Below are positions 8,850 to 17,824 of a DNA stretch of 64,000 nucleotides, one piece after another (the first letter of the stretch is position 1; each line of letters opens with the position of its first letter). This DNA is from Dactylosporangium roseum (GTDB lineage: Bacteria > Actinomycetota > Actinomycetes > Mycobacteriales > Micromonosporaceae), in contig NZ_CP073721.1 of NCBI RefSeq assembly GCF_025264685.1, forward strand, positions 8,077,501 to 8,141,500, written 5' to 3'. The notes beneath the pieces were generated by a model, which was given only the letters and a program-made list of their open reading frames with translations, ran no database searches and was not told the DNA's origin. The position numbers were made by a program, and so were the translations under genes.

Positions 8850-10742
8850 TCAGTACCGCCGGTAGCAGGGGTATCCGGTGGCCTGCACCCGCTCGGGAAC
8901 GATCTGCCGGGCCTGCGAACGGCCCAGGTTCCAGCCGCGCCAGTCGTCCGGACTCTCGGCCAGGTCCGCCGAGATGTCGGAGAGCGCGCACTCCCGTGCC
9001 CCCGGTGGCAGCCGGTCGAGCTCGGGCGCGGCGTCGGCGGAGAGCGTCCGCAGGTACCAGACGTCGGCGTTGTGGGCGTTCACCCGGTCGACGTTGCGTG
9101 CCGCGATGAACCGGTCCGGATTCAGCACCGCGAGGCCGAGCAGCGTCACGACCCAGAGCGCGACCGCGACCCGCGGCAGCCAGGTCGCCCGCCGCCCCAG
9201 CCCGGCGATCAGGACGAGCACGAACAGGGCACCGAGCCACAGCTCGAACGCGTAGACCAGGACCCGCAGCCGGGTGAAGCCGTAGGCGTCCTGGTACACG
9301 TCCATCCGGCGGAGCGCGGACGCGACGATGACCAGTGAGCAGACGGCGAGCAGGCCGAGGACGGCCCTGAGCAGCACCCGGTCGGCGGTCTTCGCCCGGG
9401 GCGCCTTGCGGACCGTGACGGCCATGACGACGAGGGTCAGCAGCGTGACGACCAGGAGCTGCCAGAAGCCCTTGCGGGCGTACTCGGCGAAGGTCAGCCC
9501 GACCGTCCGCATCACGTAGTCCCGGTCACCGAAGAGCACCGTGAGCTGGATGCCGACGAAGAGGACGAACATCAGCAGCAGTGCGCCGACCGGCACCAGC
9601 CACTCGATCCGCCGGACGGTGCGCGGCTCGCCGGCCGGCCCGTCGCCGATCGACGACGGGCTGTCGACGAGATACGCGGCACCGAACAGCAGCCAGGCCG
9701 CGACAACCGCGACGAGCACCCAGCGGACCACCGTGGCGGCGGAGAAGTCGGGCAGAATCCCCGACACGACCCGGTCGAACGCCGCGTCCGCGCTGGCGAA
9801 CAGGGCACCGAACACGACGAGCAGCACCGCACCGAGGCCGATCGAGAGGGTCAGGCGGATCAGATTGTCGGCGCCGTCGGCATGACGCTGCCGGACGAAA
9901 CCCCACCGCACCCACGGCAGGGATCGGAAGCCGGCGATCGGCAGGTTGACCACCGCCGTGAGGACGGCCGGCACGCGACGGCCCCGGCCGACCGCGAGCG
10001 CCACACAACCGAAGGCGGCCAGCAGGCAGAGTACGAAGAGCCAGCCGGCCGCGCGGAACGCGCCGACCGAGAGCAGCGCCAGCGCCGCGACGCTCCAGAT
10101 CGTCGCCTCGGCAGGGGTGGTACGGCCGGCGCCGCGCCCGCTCCGCACCAGCACCACGGCGAGCGAGACGAGGAGCCCGAGCCCGGCGGTGGGCCAGCCG
10201 ATGCCCGGCCGGTCGACCGGCACCGATGCGGCGGCGATGACAGCGGTCACGATGCCGCCGATGAGGACCGGCCGCTCGGCCGCGGCGGATCGCTGTGGCC
10301 AGCGCCGCTGGAAGAGCGTCGGCTGGGGCGGCCCGAGCAGGACCGGGCTGATCAGGGCCGGGTTGACCGGCCGTGGCACCGGCGGAGGCTGACCACCCGG
10401 CGGTGCGGGGTATGCGGCGATGACGTTCGCGACCTGCGGGCCACCGCTCGGGTGCGGCGTGCTCGGCCGGGGGCCGTTGTGCGGCGGGCTGCTCCGGCGG
10501 TCATCACGTGGACCACCCCGGCCACCTTGCCCGGCGCCTTGCCCGGCGCCTTGCCCGGCGCCTTCACTGCTGGGCCCGGCGCTTTGCGGGGGTGCCGGGG
10601 CGTCGGTCGGCGATGCTGCCCGGGGCGCGGGTGGTGAGAACGGCGCCGGCCGGTCCCGGGCCTCGGGCGACGGGGGTCCTTCCCCCTCCGGTGCGGGGTC
10701 GTGGTGCTGGTCGTTCGCGGGGTCGTCCGGCGAAGCGGGCAT
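8850..10742 (-). CDS. DUF4173/DUF4153-like polytopic membrane protein
   Basis: The 630-residue protein begins with about 130 disordered residues rich in Pro, Gly, Gln and Asp, including a GAGQ repeat, then has about 12 transmembrane helices and ends in a soluble tail of about 100 residues (RNVDRVNAHNADVWYLRTLS onward, ending GYPCYRRY). The helix pattern and the NPDRFIAARNVDR motif match the DUF4173 (DUF4153) family of integral membrane proteins with no established function. It lies 87 bp downstream of the histidine kinase gene on the same strand and has its own terminator. Confidence 0.78.
   Translation of the reverse strand: MPASPDDPANDQHHDPAPEGEGPPSPEARDRPAPFSPPAPRAASPTDAPAPPQSAGPSSEGAGQGAGQGAGQGGRGGPRDDRRSSPPHNGPRPSTPHPSGGPQVANVIAAYPAPPGGQPPPVPRPVNPALISPVLLGPPQPTLFQRRWPQRSAAAERPVLIGGIVTAVIAAASVPVDRPGIGWPTAGLGLLVSLAVVLVRSGRGAGRTTPAEATIWSVAALALLSVGAFRAAGWLFVLCLLAAFGCVALAVGRGRRVPAVLTAVVNLPIAGFRSLPWVRWGFVRQRHADGADNLIRLTLSIGLGAVLLVVFGALFASADAAFDRVVSGILPDFSAATVVRWVLVAVVAAWLLFGAAYLVDSPSSIGDGPAGEPRTVRRIEWLVPVGALLLMFVLFVGIQLTVLFGDRDYVMRTVGLTFAEYARKGFWQLLVVTLLTLVVMAVTVRKAPRAKTADRVLLRAVLGLLAVCSLVIVASALRRMDVYQDAYGFTRLRVLVYAFELWLGALFVLVLIAGLGRRATWLPRVAVALWVVTLLGLAVLNPDRFIAARNVDRVNAHNADVWYLRTLSADAAPELDRLPPGARECALSDISADLAESPDDWRGWNLGRSQARQIVPERVQATGYPCYRRY
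10525..10560. repeat. Three tandem 12-bp repeats encoding Gly-Ala-Gly-Gln
   Basis: Three identical CCTTGCCCGGCG units code in reverse for a GAGQ repeat in the disordered N-terminus of the DUF4173-like protein. Because 12 bp keeps the frame, copy number could vary without breaking the gene. Confidence 0.85.
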
Positions 10743-10829
10743 GACAACAAGGCTCCTCAGGGCGCACGGATCCGCACCACCGGCGGCATGCGCCGGTCGC
10801 GGCTGCGGGGACGGAACTGCGGAGGACCG

Positions 10830-11849
10830 CTACACGGGCAGCGACACCCGGATGCGGCAGCCGGGCTGGTTGTCCGGCTGTTCGATGACGGCGATCGTGC
10901 CGTCGTGGAGCTGGATCAGCCACTGCGCGATGGCCAGGCCCAGGCCGGTGCCGCCGCCGGAGGCGCGGGCGCCGCGGGTGAACCGCTCGAAGACTCGTTC
11001 GCGCTCGGCGTTCGGGATGCCGGGACCTTCGTCGACCACCTCGATCATGACCCGGTCCGCGTCCCTGCGGCCGATGATCGTGACCGTGCCGCGGTCCGGG
11101 CTGTGGCGGGTGGCGTTGTCGACGAGGTTGGTCAGCACGTGGTGCAAACGGGCCCGGTCCGCGCTGACCAGGGCGTTCTCGGGGAAGGAGCAGGAGAGGT
11201 ACTCGACCTTGTAACCGGCCGCCGTGGCCTTGACCTCGGCCTCGGCCACAACCTCGTGCAACAGGTCCTCGATGTAGAAGGTCTCGCGCTCCAGCGGTAC
11301 GACGCCGGCGTCCAGACGCGAGATGTCGAGCAGCTCGGTCACCAGGCGGCCCAATCGCTCGGTCTGCGCGAGCGCGGTGCGCAGCGTCGCCGGGTCGGGG
11401 TCGGCGACCCCGTCGACCACGTTTTCGAGGACGGCCTGGACAGCGGAGATGGGCGTCCGCAGCTCGTGGGAGACGTTGGCGATCAGCTCGCGCCGCTGCT
11501 GGTCGGCGGCGGCGAGTTCCCCCGCCATCTGGTTGAACGCGACGGCGAGCTGGCCGACCTCGTCTTTCGACGTCGCGCGGACCCGCACGGAGTAGTCGCC
11601 GCGGGCCATCGCCTTGGCCGCCGCGGTCATCTCGCGCAGCGGCGAGGTGACGCCGTGGGCCAGGATCTGCGAGGTGAGCAGGCCGACGATCAGCGCGATC
11701 GCGCTCGTCGTCGGCGGCATCCAGCCGATGCCGATCCGGAAGACGACGAGGCCGGCACAGGCGGACGCGAACAGCAGCACCGCGAGCTTGAGCTTGATCG
11801 ACCGCAGCGGATCCAGCGGCCGGGGCAGGAGATCGAGGATCTTCTTCAT
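10830..11849 (-). CDS. Sensor histidine kinase (HAMP, HisKA, HATPase)
   Basis: The 339-residue kinase has two transmembrane helices close together (about residues 22-40 and 48-65) with almost no extracytoplasmic loop, then a HAMP linker (70-120), the dimerisation/phosphoacceptor motif NVSHELRTP with His128, and a HATPase domain containing the N-box (TNLVDNATRHS), VDEGPGIP and GGGTGLGLAIA. It overlaps the response regulator stop by 4 bp, so the pair is co-translated. The short input region suggests membrane or cell-envelope sensing. The signal is unknown. Confidence 0.92.
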   Translation of the reverse strand: MKKILDLLPRPLDPLRSIKLKLAVLLFASACAGLVVFRIGIGWMPPTTSAIALIVGLLTSQILAHGVTSPLREMTAAAKAMARGDYSVRVRATSKDEVGQLAVAFNQMAGELAAADQQRRELIANVSHELRTPISAVQAVLENVVDGVADPDPATLRTALAQTERLGRLVTELLDISRLDAGVVPLERETFYIEDLLHEVVAEAEVKATAAGYKVEYLSCSFPENALVSADRARLHHVLTNLVDNATRHSPDRGTVTIIGRRDADRVMIEVVDEGPGIPNAERERVFERFTRGARASGGGTGLGLAIAQWLIQLHDGTIAVIEQPDNQPGCRIRVSLPV

Positions 11850-12544
11850 GCCGACTCCAGGGCATAACCGACGCCGTGGACCGTCCTGATCAGGTCGGCG
11901 CCCAGCTTGCGGCGGAGCGCCTTGATGTGGCTGTCGACGGTGCGGGTCCCCGACGCGTCCGCCCAGCCCCAGACCTCGGCCAGCAGGCGCTCGCGGGGAA
12001 GTACCGTCCGGGGCCTCGCGGCGAGGTTGACCAACAGGTCGAACTCGGTCGGGGTCAGGTGGGCCTCCACGCCGGCGCGGGTGACCCGCCGCTGTGCCCG
12101 GTTGATCTCCAGATCGCCGAGGATGATCGGGGCCTGGTCGGGATCCGGCCGGACCTGCGCGAGCCGTTCAAGCCGCCGGAGCAGGACGTGGACCCGCGCG
12201 GCCAGCTCGCGCATCGAGAACGGCTTGGTGAGGTAGTCGTCGGCGCCGACCGCCAGCCCGACCAGCATGTCGGTCTCGTCGTCACGGGCGGTGAGCATGA
12301 GCACCGCGACGGGTCGCTCGGCTTGGATCCGCCGGCAGACCTCAAGGCCGTCGAACCCGGGCAGCATCACGTCGAGAACGACCAGGTCGGGCCGGATGAG
12401 CTTGGCCGCCGCGACCGCGGAGGGCCCGTCGTGCGCCTGGTCGACCGCGAACCCCTCGGCGCGCAGCCGCACCGCGATGGACTCGGCGATCATCCGCTCG
12501 TCCTCGACGACCAGCACTCGCCGGCGCTCCCCTGCTGCGTTCAT
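11846..12544 (-). CDS. Response regulator, OmpR/PhoB family
   Basis: The 232-residue protein has a receiver domain (acidic pair near residues 14-15, phosphoacceptor Asp58 in VVLDVMLPG, Thr in MLTARDD, Lys in YLTKPF) and a C-terminal winged helix (residues about 130-230, with LTPTEFDLLVNLA and RTVDSHIKALRRKLG). It is cognate to the kinase that follows in a 4-bp overlap. ATG 12544 gives a standard N-terminus. The neighbouring DUF4173 membrane protein is a plausible but unproven target. Confidence 0.93.
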   Translation of the reverse strand: MNAAGERRRVLVVEDERMIAESIAVRLRAEGFAVDQAHDGPSAVAAAKLIRPDLVVLDVMLPGFDGLEVCRRIQAERPVAVLMLTARDDETDMLVGLAVGADDYLTKPFSMRELAARVHVLLRRLERLAQVRPDPDQAPIILGDLEINRAQRRVTRAGVEAHLTPTEFDLLVNLAARPRTVLPRERLLAEVWGWADASGTRTVDSHIKALRRKLGADLIRTVHGVGYALESA

Positions 12545-12613
12545 GCTTGGCAGCGTATTCCCGGGTCGTGCAGGGCCTCAGTCGGCAATGTGGAGGCTTT
12601 GTGGAGAACTTCG

Positions 12614-13396
12614 TCAGGTCCACGACTTGGCGGCGCGCACAAGACGGTCCTTCAGCTCCCTGGTGTGGCGCCGCGAGACCGGCAGCTCGTGGTCGTCGAT
12701 GAGCACGACGTATCCGCTGTTGGTCATCCGCAGCTCGGTGATCAGCTTGAGTTGCACCAGGTAGGAGCGGTGCACCCGCACGAACCCGGCGTCGGCCCAG
12801 CGCTCGGCGAGCGTCGCGAGCGAGACGCGGACCAGGTGCGAGGCGTCGGCGGTGTGCAGGCGCGCGTAGTCGCCCTGCGCCTCCACCCAGCGCACCGACG
12901 ACCTGGGCAGCATCCGGGTCGTGCCGGCGAGCTCGACGGGGATCGTCGGGTCGTCCTGCCGGTCCCGCCGCCCCGCCACCGCCGGGTGTGCGGGGACCAG
13001 CCGGGCGGCGAGCACCCGGCGCAGCGACTCGGCGATCCGGTCGGCGCGGACCGGCTTGCGGACGTAGTCGGCGACGCCCAGGTCGAAGGCCTCGGCGGCG
13101 CGGTCGTCGTACGCCGTCACGAACACGACCGCCGGGGGCTTGGCGAACCGGCCCAGCACACGGGCGAGCTCCATGCCGTCCAGGCCGGGCATGCGGATGT
13201 CGAGGAACACCACGTCGACGTCGACGTCACGCAGGACCCGCAGCGCCTCGGTGGCGTCGCCGGCGGTGTGGAGCCTGCCGACACGGGGATCGGCGCGCAG
13301 GAGGTACGCCAACTCGTCGAGGGCCGGCACCTCGTCGTCGACGGCGAGCACGCGCAGGTAGCCGGTCTGGGCCGGCTCGACGATCACGCCCTTCAC
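12614..13396 (-). CDS. LytTR-family response regulator
   Basis: The 260-residue protein has a receiver domain (Asp20/Asp21 acidic pair, phosphoacceptor Asp66 in VVFLDIRMPG, Lys in YVRKPV) and a C-terminal LytTR DNA-binding domain from about residue 155, with the typical WVEAQGDYARLHT, FVRVHRSYLVQL and LPVSRRHTRELKDRL segments. It overlaps the upstream LytS-type kinase by 4 bp. In enterobacteria the related YpdAB and YehUT (BtsSR) pairs sense pyruvate or similar carboxylates and switch on transporters, which makes the two SSS symporter operons nearby candidate targets. Confidence 0.93.
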   Translation of the reverse strand: MKGVIVEPAQTGYLRVLAVDDEVPALDELAYLLRADPRVGRLHTAGDATEALRVLRDVDVDVVFLDIRMPGLDGMELARVLGRFAKPPAVVFVTAYDDRAAEAFDLGVADYVRKPVRADRIAESLRRVLAARLVPAHPAVAGRRDRQDDPTIPVELAGTTRMLPRSSVRWVEAQGDYARLHTADASHLVRVSLATLAERWADAGFVRVHRSYLVQLKLITELRMTNSGYVVLIDDHELPVSRRHTRELKDRLVRAAKSWT

Positions 13397-14589
13397 GCGC
13401 TGCTCCTGACTCCCGGATGGAACTTCGGCACCCGCATGCTCACCTTCGTCCCGGCGCCGGGTGCGGTTTCGACCACCACTCCGAAGCCGTCCCCGAAAAC
13501 CGAACGTAGCCGATCGTCGACGTTGCGCAAGCCCACGTGCTGACCGGTGTCGACGCCGTCGTCACTGGACAGCAGCGCGGCCGGGTCCATGCCCACGCCG
13601 TCGTCTTCGACCGTGATGTGACACTCGGCGCCGGCGTCCCGCGCCACGATGCTGATCGTGCCCATCCCGGGCTTGCGTGACAGCCCGTGCCGCACAGCGT
13701 TTTCGACCAGGGGCTGCAAGCAGAGGAACGGCAGGGTCACCGGCAGGACTTCGGGGGCGATCTGGAGCCGTACCTGGAGGCGTTCGCCGAACCTGGCACG
13801 CTCGATCGTGAGGTACCGGTCGATGGAACGCAGCTCCTCGGCCAGCGTCGTGAATTCGCCGTGCGCGCGGAAGGAGTACCGCGTGAACTCGGCGAACTCC
13901 AGGATGAGCTCACGGGCCAGCTCAGGATCCGTGCGGACGAAGCTGGCGATCGCGGTGAGCGCGTTGTAGATGAAGTGCGGGCTGATCTGTGCCCGGAGCG
14001 CCCGCACCTCGGCACGGGCCAGGCGGGCGCGCGAGGTGTCGAGCTCGACCAGCGCGAGTTGGGTGCCGACCCAGCGGGCCGTCTCGACGGTGGCCTGCAC
14101 CAGTCCCGGCGCCGGCGGACCGTCGGACAGCGCGACCAGGGCTCCTTCCCGCTGCGCCAGCGGCACGACCACCGCGCCGCGCACCGGGCAGTCGACGAGA
14201 TCGCAGGGCAACTCGTCACTGCCGAGCACGGTGGAGCGCCCGGCGGTCACCGCCTTCGCGGCGGCGACCGCGACCTGTTCGCGGTGGTGGTCTCCGGCAC
14301 CGTCGAAGGCGAGCATCCGCGCGGCGTCGGTGACCGCGATGCCGGCGGCTCCGGTGAGGGTCCGCAGATGCCGGACGGCCTTGCCGGCGGCGGCCTCGGT
14401 GAGCCCGGTCCGCAGCGGTTCGGCGGCGAGGGCCGCGATGTGGAGGACGTCGTACGTGGCCCGCTGCGCCGCGGTGGCGATGGCTCGCCGGCTGCGCAGC
14501 CGGGCGACGGCGTAGACCGCGGCGGCGAGCGCGGCCGCGAGAACGACGACCACCAGGGCCGCCGCGAGATTCCCTCCCACGCCACTCAT
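13393..14589 (-). CDS. LytS/YehU-type sensor histidine kinase
   Basis: The 398-residue kinase has one N-terminal membrane helix (residues 8-30), a GAF-like region (about 45-170) and the LytS-type phosphoacceptor motif ISPHFIYNAL with His205, followed by a HATPase domain (LQPLVENAVRHGLS, DDGVGMDP, HVGLRNVDDRLRS). The GAF-like region carries a Cys pair, Cys129 and Cys134 (LPCDLVDCPVRG), that could sense redox or metal. ATG 14589 has a GGGCGGG ribosome site; the upstream GTG at 14604 lacks one. It lacks the multispanning 5TM-LYT domain of LytS, so sensing is probably cytoplasmic. Confidence 0.9.
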   Translation of the reverse strand: MSGVGGNLAAALVVVVLAAALAAAVYAVARLRSRRAIATAAQRATYDVLHIAALAAEPLRTGLTEAAAGKAVRHLRTLTGAAGIAVTDAARMLAFDGAGDHHREQVAVAAAKAVTAGRSTVLGSDELPCDLVDCPVRGAVVVPLAQREGALVALSDGPPAPGLVQATVETARWVGTQLALVELDTSRARLARAEVRALRAQISPHFIYNALTAIASFVRTDPELARELILEFAEFTRYSFRAHGEFTTLAEELRSIDRYLTIERARFGERLQVRLQIAPEVLPVTLPFLCLQPLVENAVRHGLSRKPGMGTISIVARDAGAECHITVEDDGVGMDPAALLSSDDGVDTGQHVGLRNVDDRLRSVFGDGFGVVVETAPGAGTKVSMRVPKFHPGVRSSA

Positions 14590-14644
14590 GCTGCCCGCCC
14601 TCACCCGCGTTGGGTAGCTCGCGGTGTCGAGGCCTCCGTGGCGC

Positions 14645-16213
14645 CTAGTACGCGCCCTTGCGGAAGACCACCACGCCGACGGTCCGCCACATCGTGTGGA
14701 GGTCCAGGACCAGGGACCAGTTGTCGACGTAGTACAGGTCCAGGCGAACCGCGTCGTCCCACGACAGGTCGCTCCGGCCGCTCACCTGCCACAGGCCGGT
14801 GATGCCGGGACGGACCAGGAGCCGGCGGCGGACGTCGCCCAGGAAGTCGCCGTCCTCGGCCGGCAAGGGGCGCGGGCCGACCAGGGACATCTCGCCGACC
14901 AGGACGTTGAGAATCTGGGGCAGCTCGTCGATCGACGTGGCGCGCAGCCACTTGCCGACCTTGAACACCCGCGGGTCGTTCTTCATCTTGAAGAGCAGCC
15001 CGTCGCTCTCGTTCTGGCCGTCGAGCATGGCCTGGCGCTCTTCGGCGTCGACGTACATCGTCCGGAGCTTCCAGACCTTGAACGTCTTGCCCTCACGGCC
15101 GACCCGCGGCTGGCGGAAGAAGATCGGGCCGGGATCGGAGATCTTGATCGCCAGGGCGATGATCGGGAAGAACGGCAGCACGAGCAGCAGGACGATGAGC
15201 GCGAGCACGCGGTCCATGACCGTCTTGAACAGCCAGCCGATGCCGGAGAGCTTCGGCTCCTCGACGTAGAGCAGCGGGATGCCCTCGATCGGCCGGATGT
15301 GCACCCGCGGGCCCGCGATGTCGGTCAGTTGCGGCGCGACGGCCAGGTCGATGCCGGTGCCCTCTAGCTGCCAGGCCAGGCGGCGCAGCTCGACCGGCTC
15401 GGCGCTGGCGGAGCCGCACACCGCGATCGTGTCGGCGTTGATCTCACGGACCAGGGAGAGGATGTCGCGACCGGCGTGCACGGGCACCGGGGTCGTGGCG
15501 CTCGGGTGCGGCGCGTAGCCCTCGGTCAGGTGGATGCCGACCGGCACCAGGCCGGCGGCGGGGTCACGGGCGATCGCCTGGTGGACCTCCAGCGCCTCCT
15601 GCAGCGTGCCGATGAGCAGCACCCGATGGGTCGCCAGGTGGAACCTGGTCCGCCCGACGTGCAGGGCACGGCGGGCCAGATAGCGCAGCATCAGCACGAA
15701 CAGCAGCGCGCCGATGAGGGCCGCGCCGACGGAGGTCCGGGACACGTCGGTCTTGAAGGCGAAGGCCGCGAAGGCGACGATCGCCACGACGGTCCACGAG
15801 GCACGCACCACGCGCTTGAACTCGTCGGTGCCGGTGCCGAGGTATCGCCGGTCGTAGGCGCCGTGGCCCCACAGAACCAGGATCCAGACCGCCGGGAGCA
15901 GCACGTAGGCGATCAGGTTGAACAGGCCGGGCTGCCCCTTGAAACCGGCCGTGATCTTGTCCGGATCCAGGTTGGCCGTCGCCGTGAGGCTCGCGAGCGC
16001 AGCTCCACCGAGGTCGAGCAGGAGCAGGAGCGCGGCATAGGGGCGATGCCACCGGGAGGCGCGCTTGGTGCGCTGCCAACTGGAGCGGGGCACGCCGTTG
16101 GGGCCGAGCGGCGTCGTCAACTCGTGGTCCGGGAGGATCTCGAAACTGTCGAGTTCACCCAAGGTCGATCTCCGGCTCGGCGGGGTGGCCGGACGTTGGA
16201 GACTAGCGGTCAC
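14645..16213 (-). CDS. Exopolysaccharide polyprenyl glycosylphosphotransferase
   Basis: The 522-residue protein combines an N-terminal membrane region (about four helices, residues 60-200), a CoA-binding-like domain, and a C-terminal bacterial sugar-transferase domain with the family hallmarks DPGPIFFRQPRVG, FKVWKLRTM, DELPQILNVL, MSLVGPRPLP and RPGITGLWQVSGRSD. It transfers a sugar-1-phosphate to undecaprenyl phosphate and starts repeat-unit assembly at the membrane. GTG 16213 has a GAGAGGA ribosome site 9 bases upstream; the frame upstream to 16504 overlaps the neighbour and is not used. The first sugar is likely glucose or galactose by family. Confidence 0.9.
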   Translation of the reverse strand: MTASLQRPATPPSRRSTLGELDSFEILPDHELTTPLGPNGVPRSSWQRTKRASRWHRPYAALLLLLDLGGAALASLTATANLDPDKITAGFKGQPGLFNLIAYVLLPAVWILVLWGHGAYDRRYLGTGTDEFKRVVRASWTVVAIVAFAAFAFKTDVSRTSVGAALIGALLFVLMLRYLARRALHVGRTRFHLATHRVLLIGTLQEALEVHQAIARDPAAGLVPVGIHLTEGYAPHPSATTPVPVHAGRDILSLVREINADTIAVCGSASAEPVELRRLAWQLEGTGIDLAVAPQLTDIAGPRVHIRPIEGIPLLYVEEPKLSGIGWLFKTVMDRVLALIVLLLVLPFFPIIALAIKISDPGPIFFRQPRVGREGKTFKVWKLRTMYVDAEERQAMLDGQNESDGLLFKMKNDPRVFKVGKWLRATSIDELPQILNVLVGEMSLVGPRPLPAEDGDFLGDVRRRLLVRPGITGLWQVSGRSDLSWDDAVRLDLYYVDNWSLVLDLHTMWRTVGVVVFRKGAY

Positions 16214-16368
16214 CTCAGTGCGTCCTCTCGCACCGCGATGCTGGACCGCGGCGCTCAACTGCTCGACCGGTTGCGTTGCGTCCGTCTTGCCGGTTGGTTC
16301 ACGGACACCGGAAAGCACGTCAAGAGTGTCCCATGGCAGCCGTGACAACCGACGACGACCGGCCGACA

Positions 16369-17820
16369 CTAGTTGCTCAACGTGTTCGCTGTCGAGTGCT
16401 GTGCCGTAGGCCGGACAGAACTCCGCGTGACAATTACCCCGAGTAGCGCAGCACCCACCAAACAACACAGAAGGGGCAGCAAACTGCCGGCCGGCGGTTG
16501 CCATGCGCCACCCAACGGATCCAGCCCGTGGCTGATGCCGTGCTGGAACCGCGTCATGACCCGGGCCAAGGCATAGAGCTGCATCGGTACGGTCAACGCC
16601 ACCCCGATCAGCACGGACGGCCGAAGCCAGCCCTTATCGGACAACCACGCTGCGTAACGTTCGGCCGCCCCTGCCAGGAGCACCACGCCGACGCCGAGGG
16701 GCATGACGTACCGGCCGTGTGCGAAGTGCCCGACCTTCGGCGCGAAGTAGAGTTCGAGGGCCACCAGGAGCGCCGCACTCGCCACGCCGGTGGTCACGAC
16801 GGCCACCCGCAGGCGGCGGCCGCCGAAGTACAGCGCGGGGAGCACCAGGGCGGCGATCAGGAGGTACCACAGCCCGATCATGCCGATCGACACCGTCGTC
16901 TCGCCGTAGTTGAACTGGCCGATGATCTGGCGGGTCCAGAACTCGGCCCGCGCGTCGGCGATGTCGCGCAGGATGGCGCCGGATGTCGTCGGCGGGATCG
17001 GGCGGGTCGTCCCCAGGTCGCTGCCGCGCGCGGCGACGGTCGCCCAGAAGATCGCGAACACGGCGCCCGCCGCGGCCGGGACCAGAAACGGCCGCCGGAG
17101 CAGCTCGCGAGGTGACGTTCGAGTCACGAAGAGTGACGCGGCCAGCACTGCCACCACAAACATCGGTCCCAGATCGCGGATCGTGAACAGCAGGGCGGCG
17201 GCGATCCCCGCCGGCCAGCCGATCGACCGGGTCAGGAGCGCGACGAAGAGCAGGATCGCGGCGCTGATCTCCATGCCGTTGGGGTTGATCGAACCGTTGA
17301 GGTTGATCACCATCGGGGTCGCGGCGAGCACGACCGCCGCGGTCAGCAGCGGGTTGCGGGCGCGGACGGCGAGCGCCACGGCCGTGGCGAGCAGGAGCGC
17401 CGTCAGCGCCGCGGAGAGCACGCGGGACCCGATGAGGCCGGCGTTGTCGGGGCTGATCCGCAGCGGGAGCCCGACGAGCGCATAGTAGACGGGGCTGTAC
17501 CGCGCGGCCGCGCTCGGCATCAGGGTATCGCTGCGATCACCGTTGGTGACCAGACAGGAGGCGGGGCGGTACTGCGGCTTGTCGATCCAGGTGCAGTCGG
17601 CGTTTTCCGGCAGGAGGCTGCGCGGACCGGTGAACGCGTGGGTCTCGATGCCGCTCGCGTCGACGGCGCGGTCGTGCGGCAGCCACTGGCCGGTCCACAC
17701 CGCATAGGCGCGGACCAGGTGCTGCTTCTCGTCATACGTGCCGTTGACCGGCAGGGCAAGCGCCCAGGCGACCCCTAAGAGGAAGAAGGCGGCGAAGGCG
17801 AACGAAAAGGCACGGCGCAC
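16369..17820 (-). CDS. DUF2142-type membrane protein, probable glycosyltransferase-like
   Basis: The 483-residue protein has about 12 hydrophobic helices. After helix 1 comes NGTYDEKQHLVRAYAVWTGQ, with an Asp-Glu pair in the first extracytoplasmic loop, as in lipid-linked-sugar glycosyltransferases of the GT-C fold, and a Cys-containing loop (DCTWIDKPQYRPASC). This pattern matches DUF2142, a family often found in polysaccharide clusters. GTG 17820 starts 4 bp after the Fpg stop. It sits 155 bp upstream of the sugar transferase on the same strand. Donor and acceptor are unknown. Confidence 0.75.
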   Translation of the reverse strand: MRRAFSFAFAAFFLLGVAWALALPVNGTYDEKQHLVRAYAVWTGQWLPHDRAVDASGIETHAFTGPRSLLPENADCTWIDKPQYRPASCLVTNGDRSDTLMPSAAARYSPVYYALVGLPLRISPDNAGLIGSRVLSAALTALLLATAVALAVRARNPLLTAAVVLAATPMVINLNGSINPNGMEISAAILLFVALLTRSIGWPAGIAAALLFTIRDLGPMFVVAVLAASLFVTRTSPRELLRRPFLVPAAAGAVFAIFWATVAARGSDLGTTRPIPPTTSGAILRDIADARAEFWTRQIIGQFNYGETTVSIGMIGLWYLLIAALVLPALYFGGRRLRVAVVTTGVASAALLVALELYFAPKVGHFAHGRYVMPLGVGVVLLAGAAERYAAWLSDKGWLRPSVLIGVALTVPMQLYALARVMTRFQHGISHGLDPLGGAWQPPAGSLLPLLCCLVGAALLGVIVTRSSVRPTAQHSTANTLSN

Positions 17821-17824
17821 CGCG

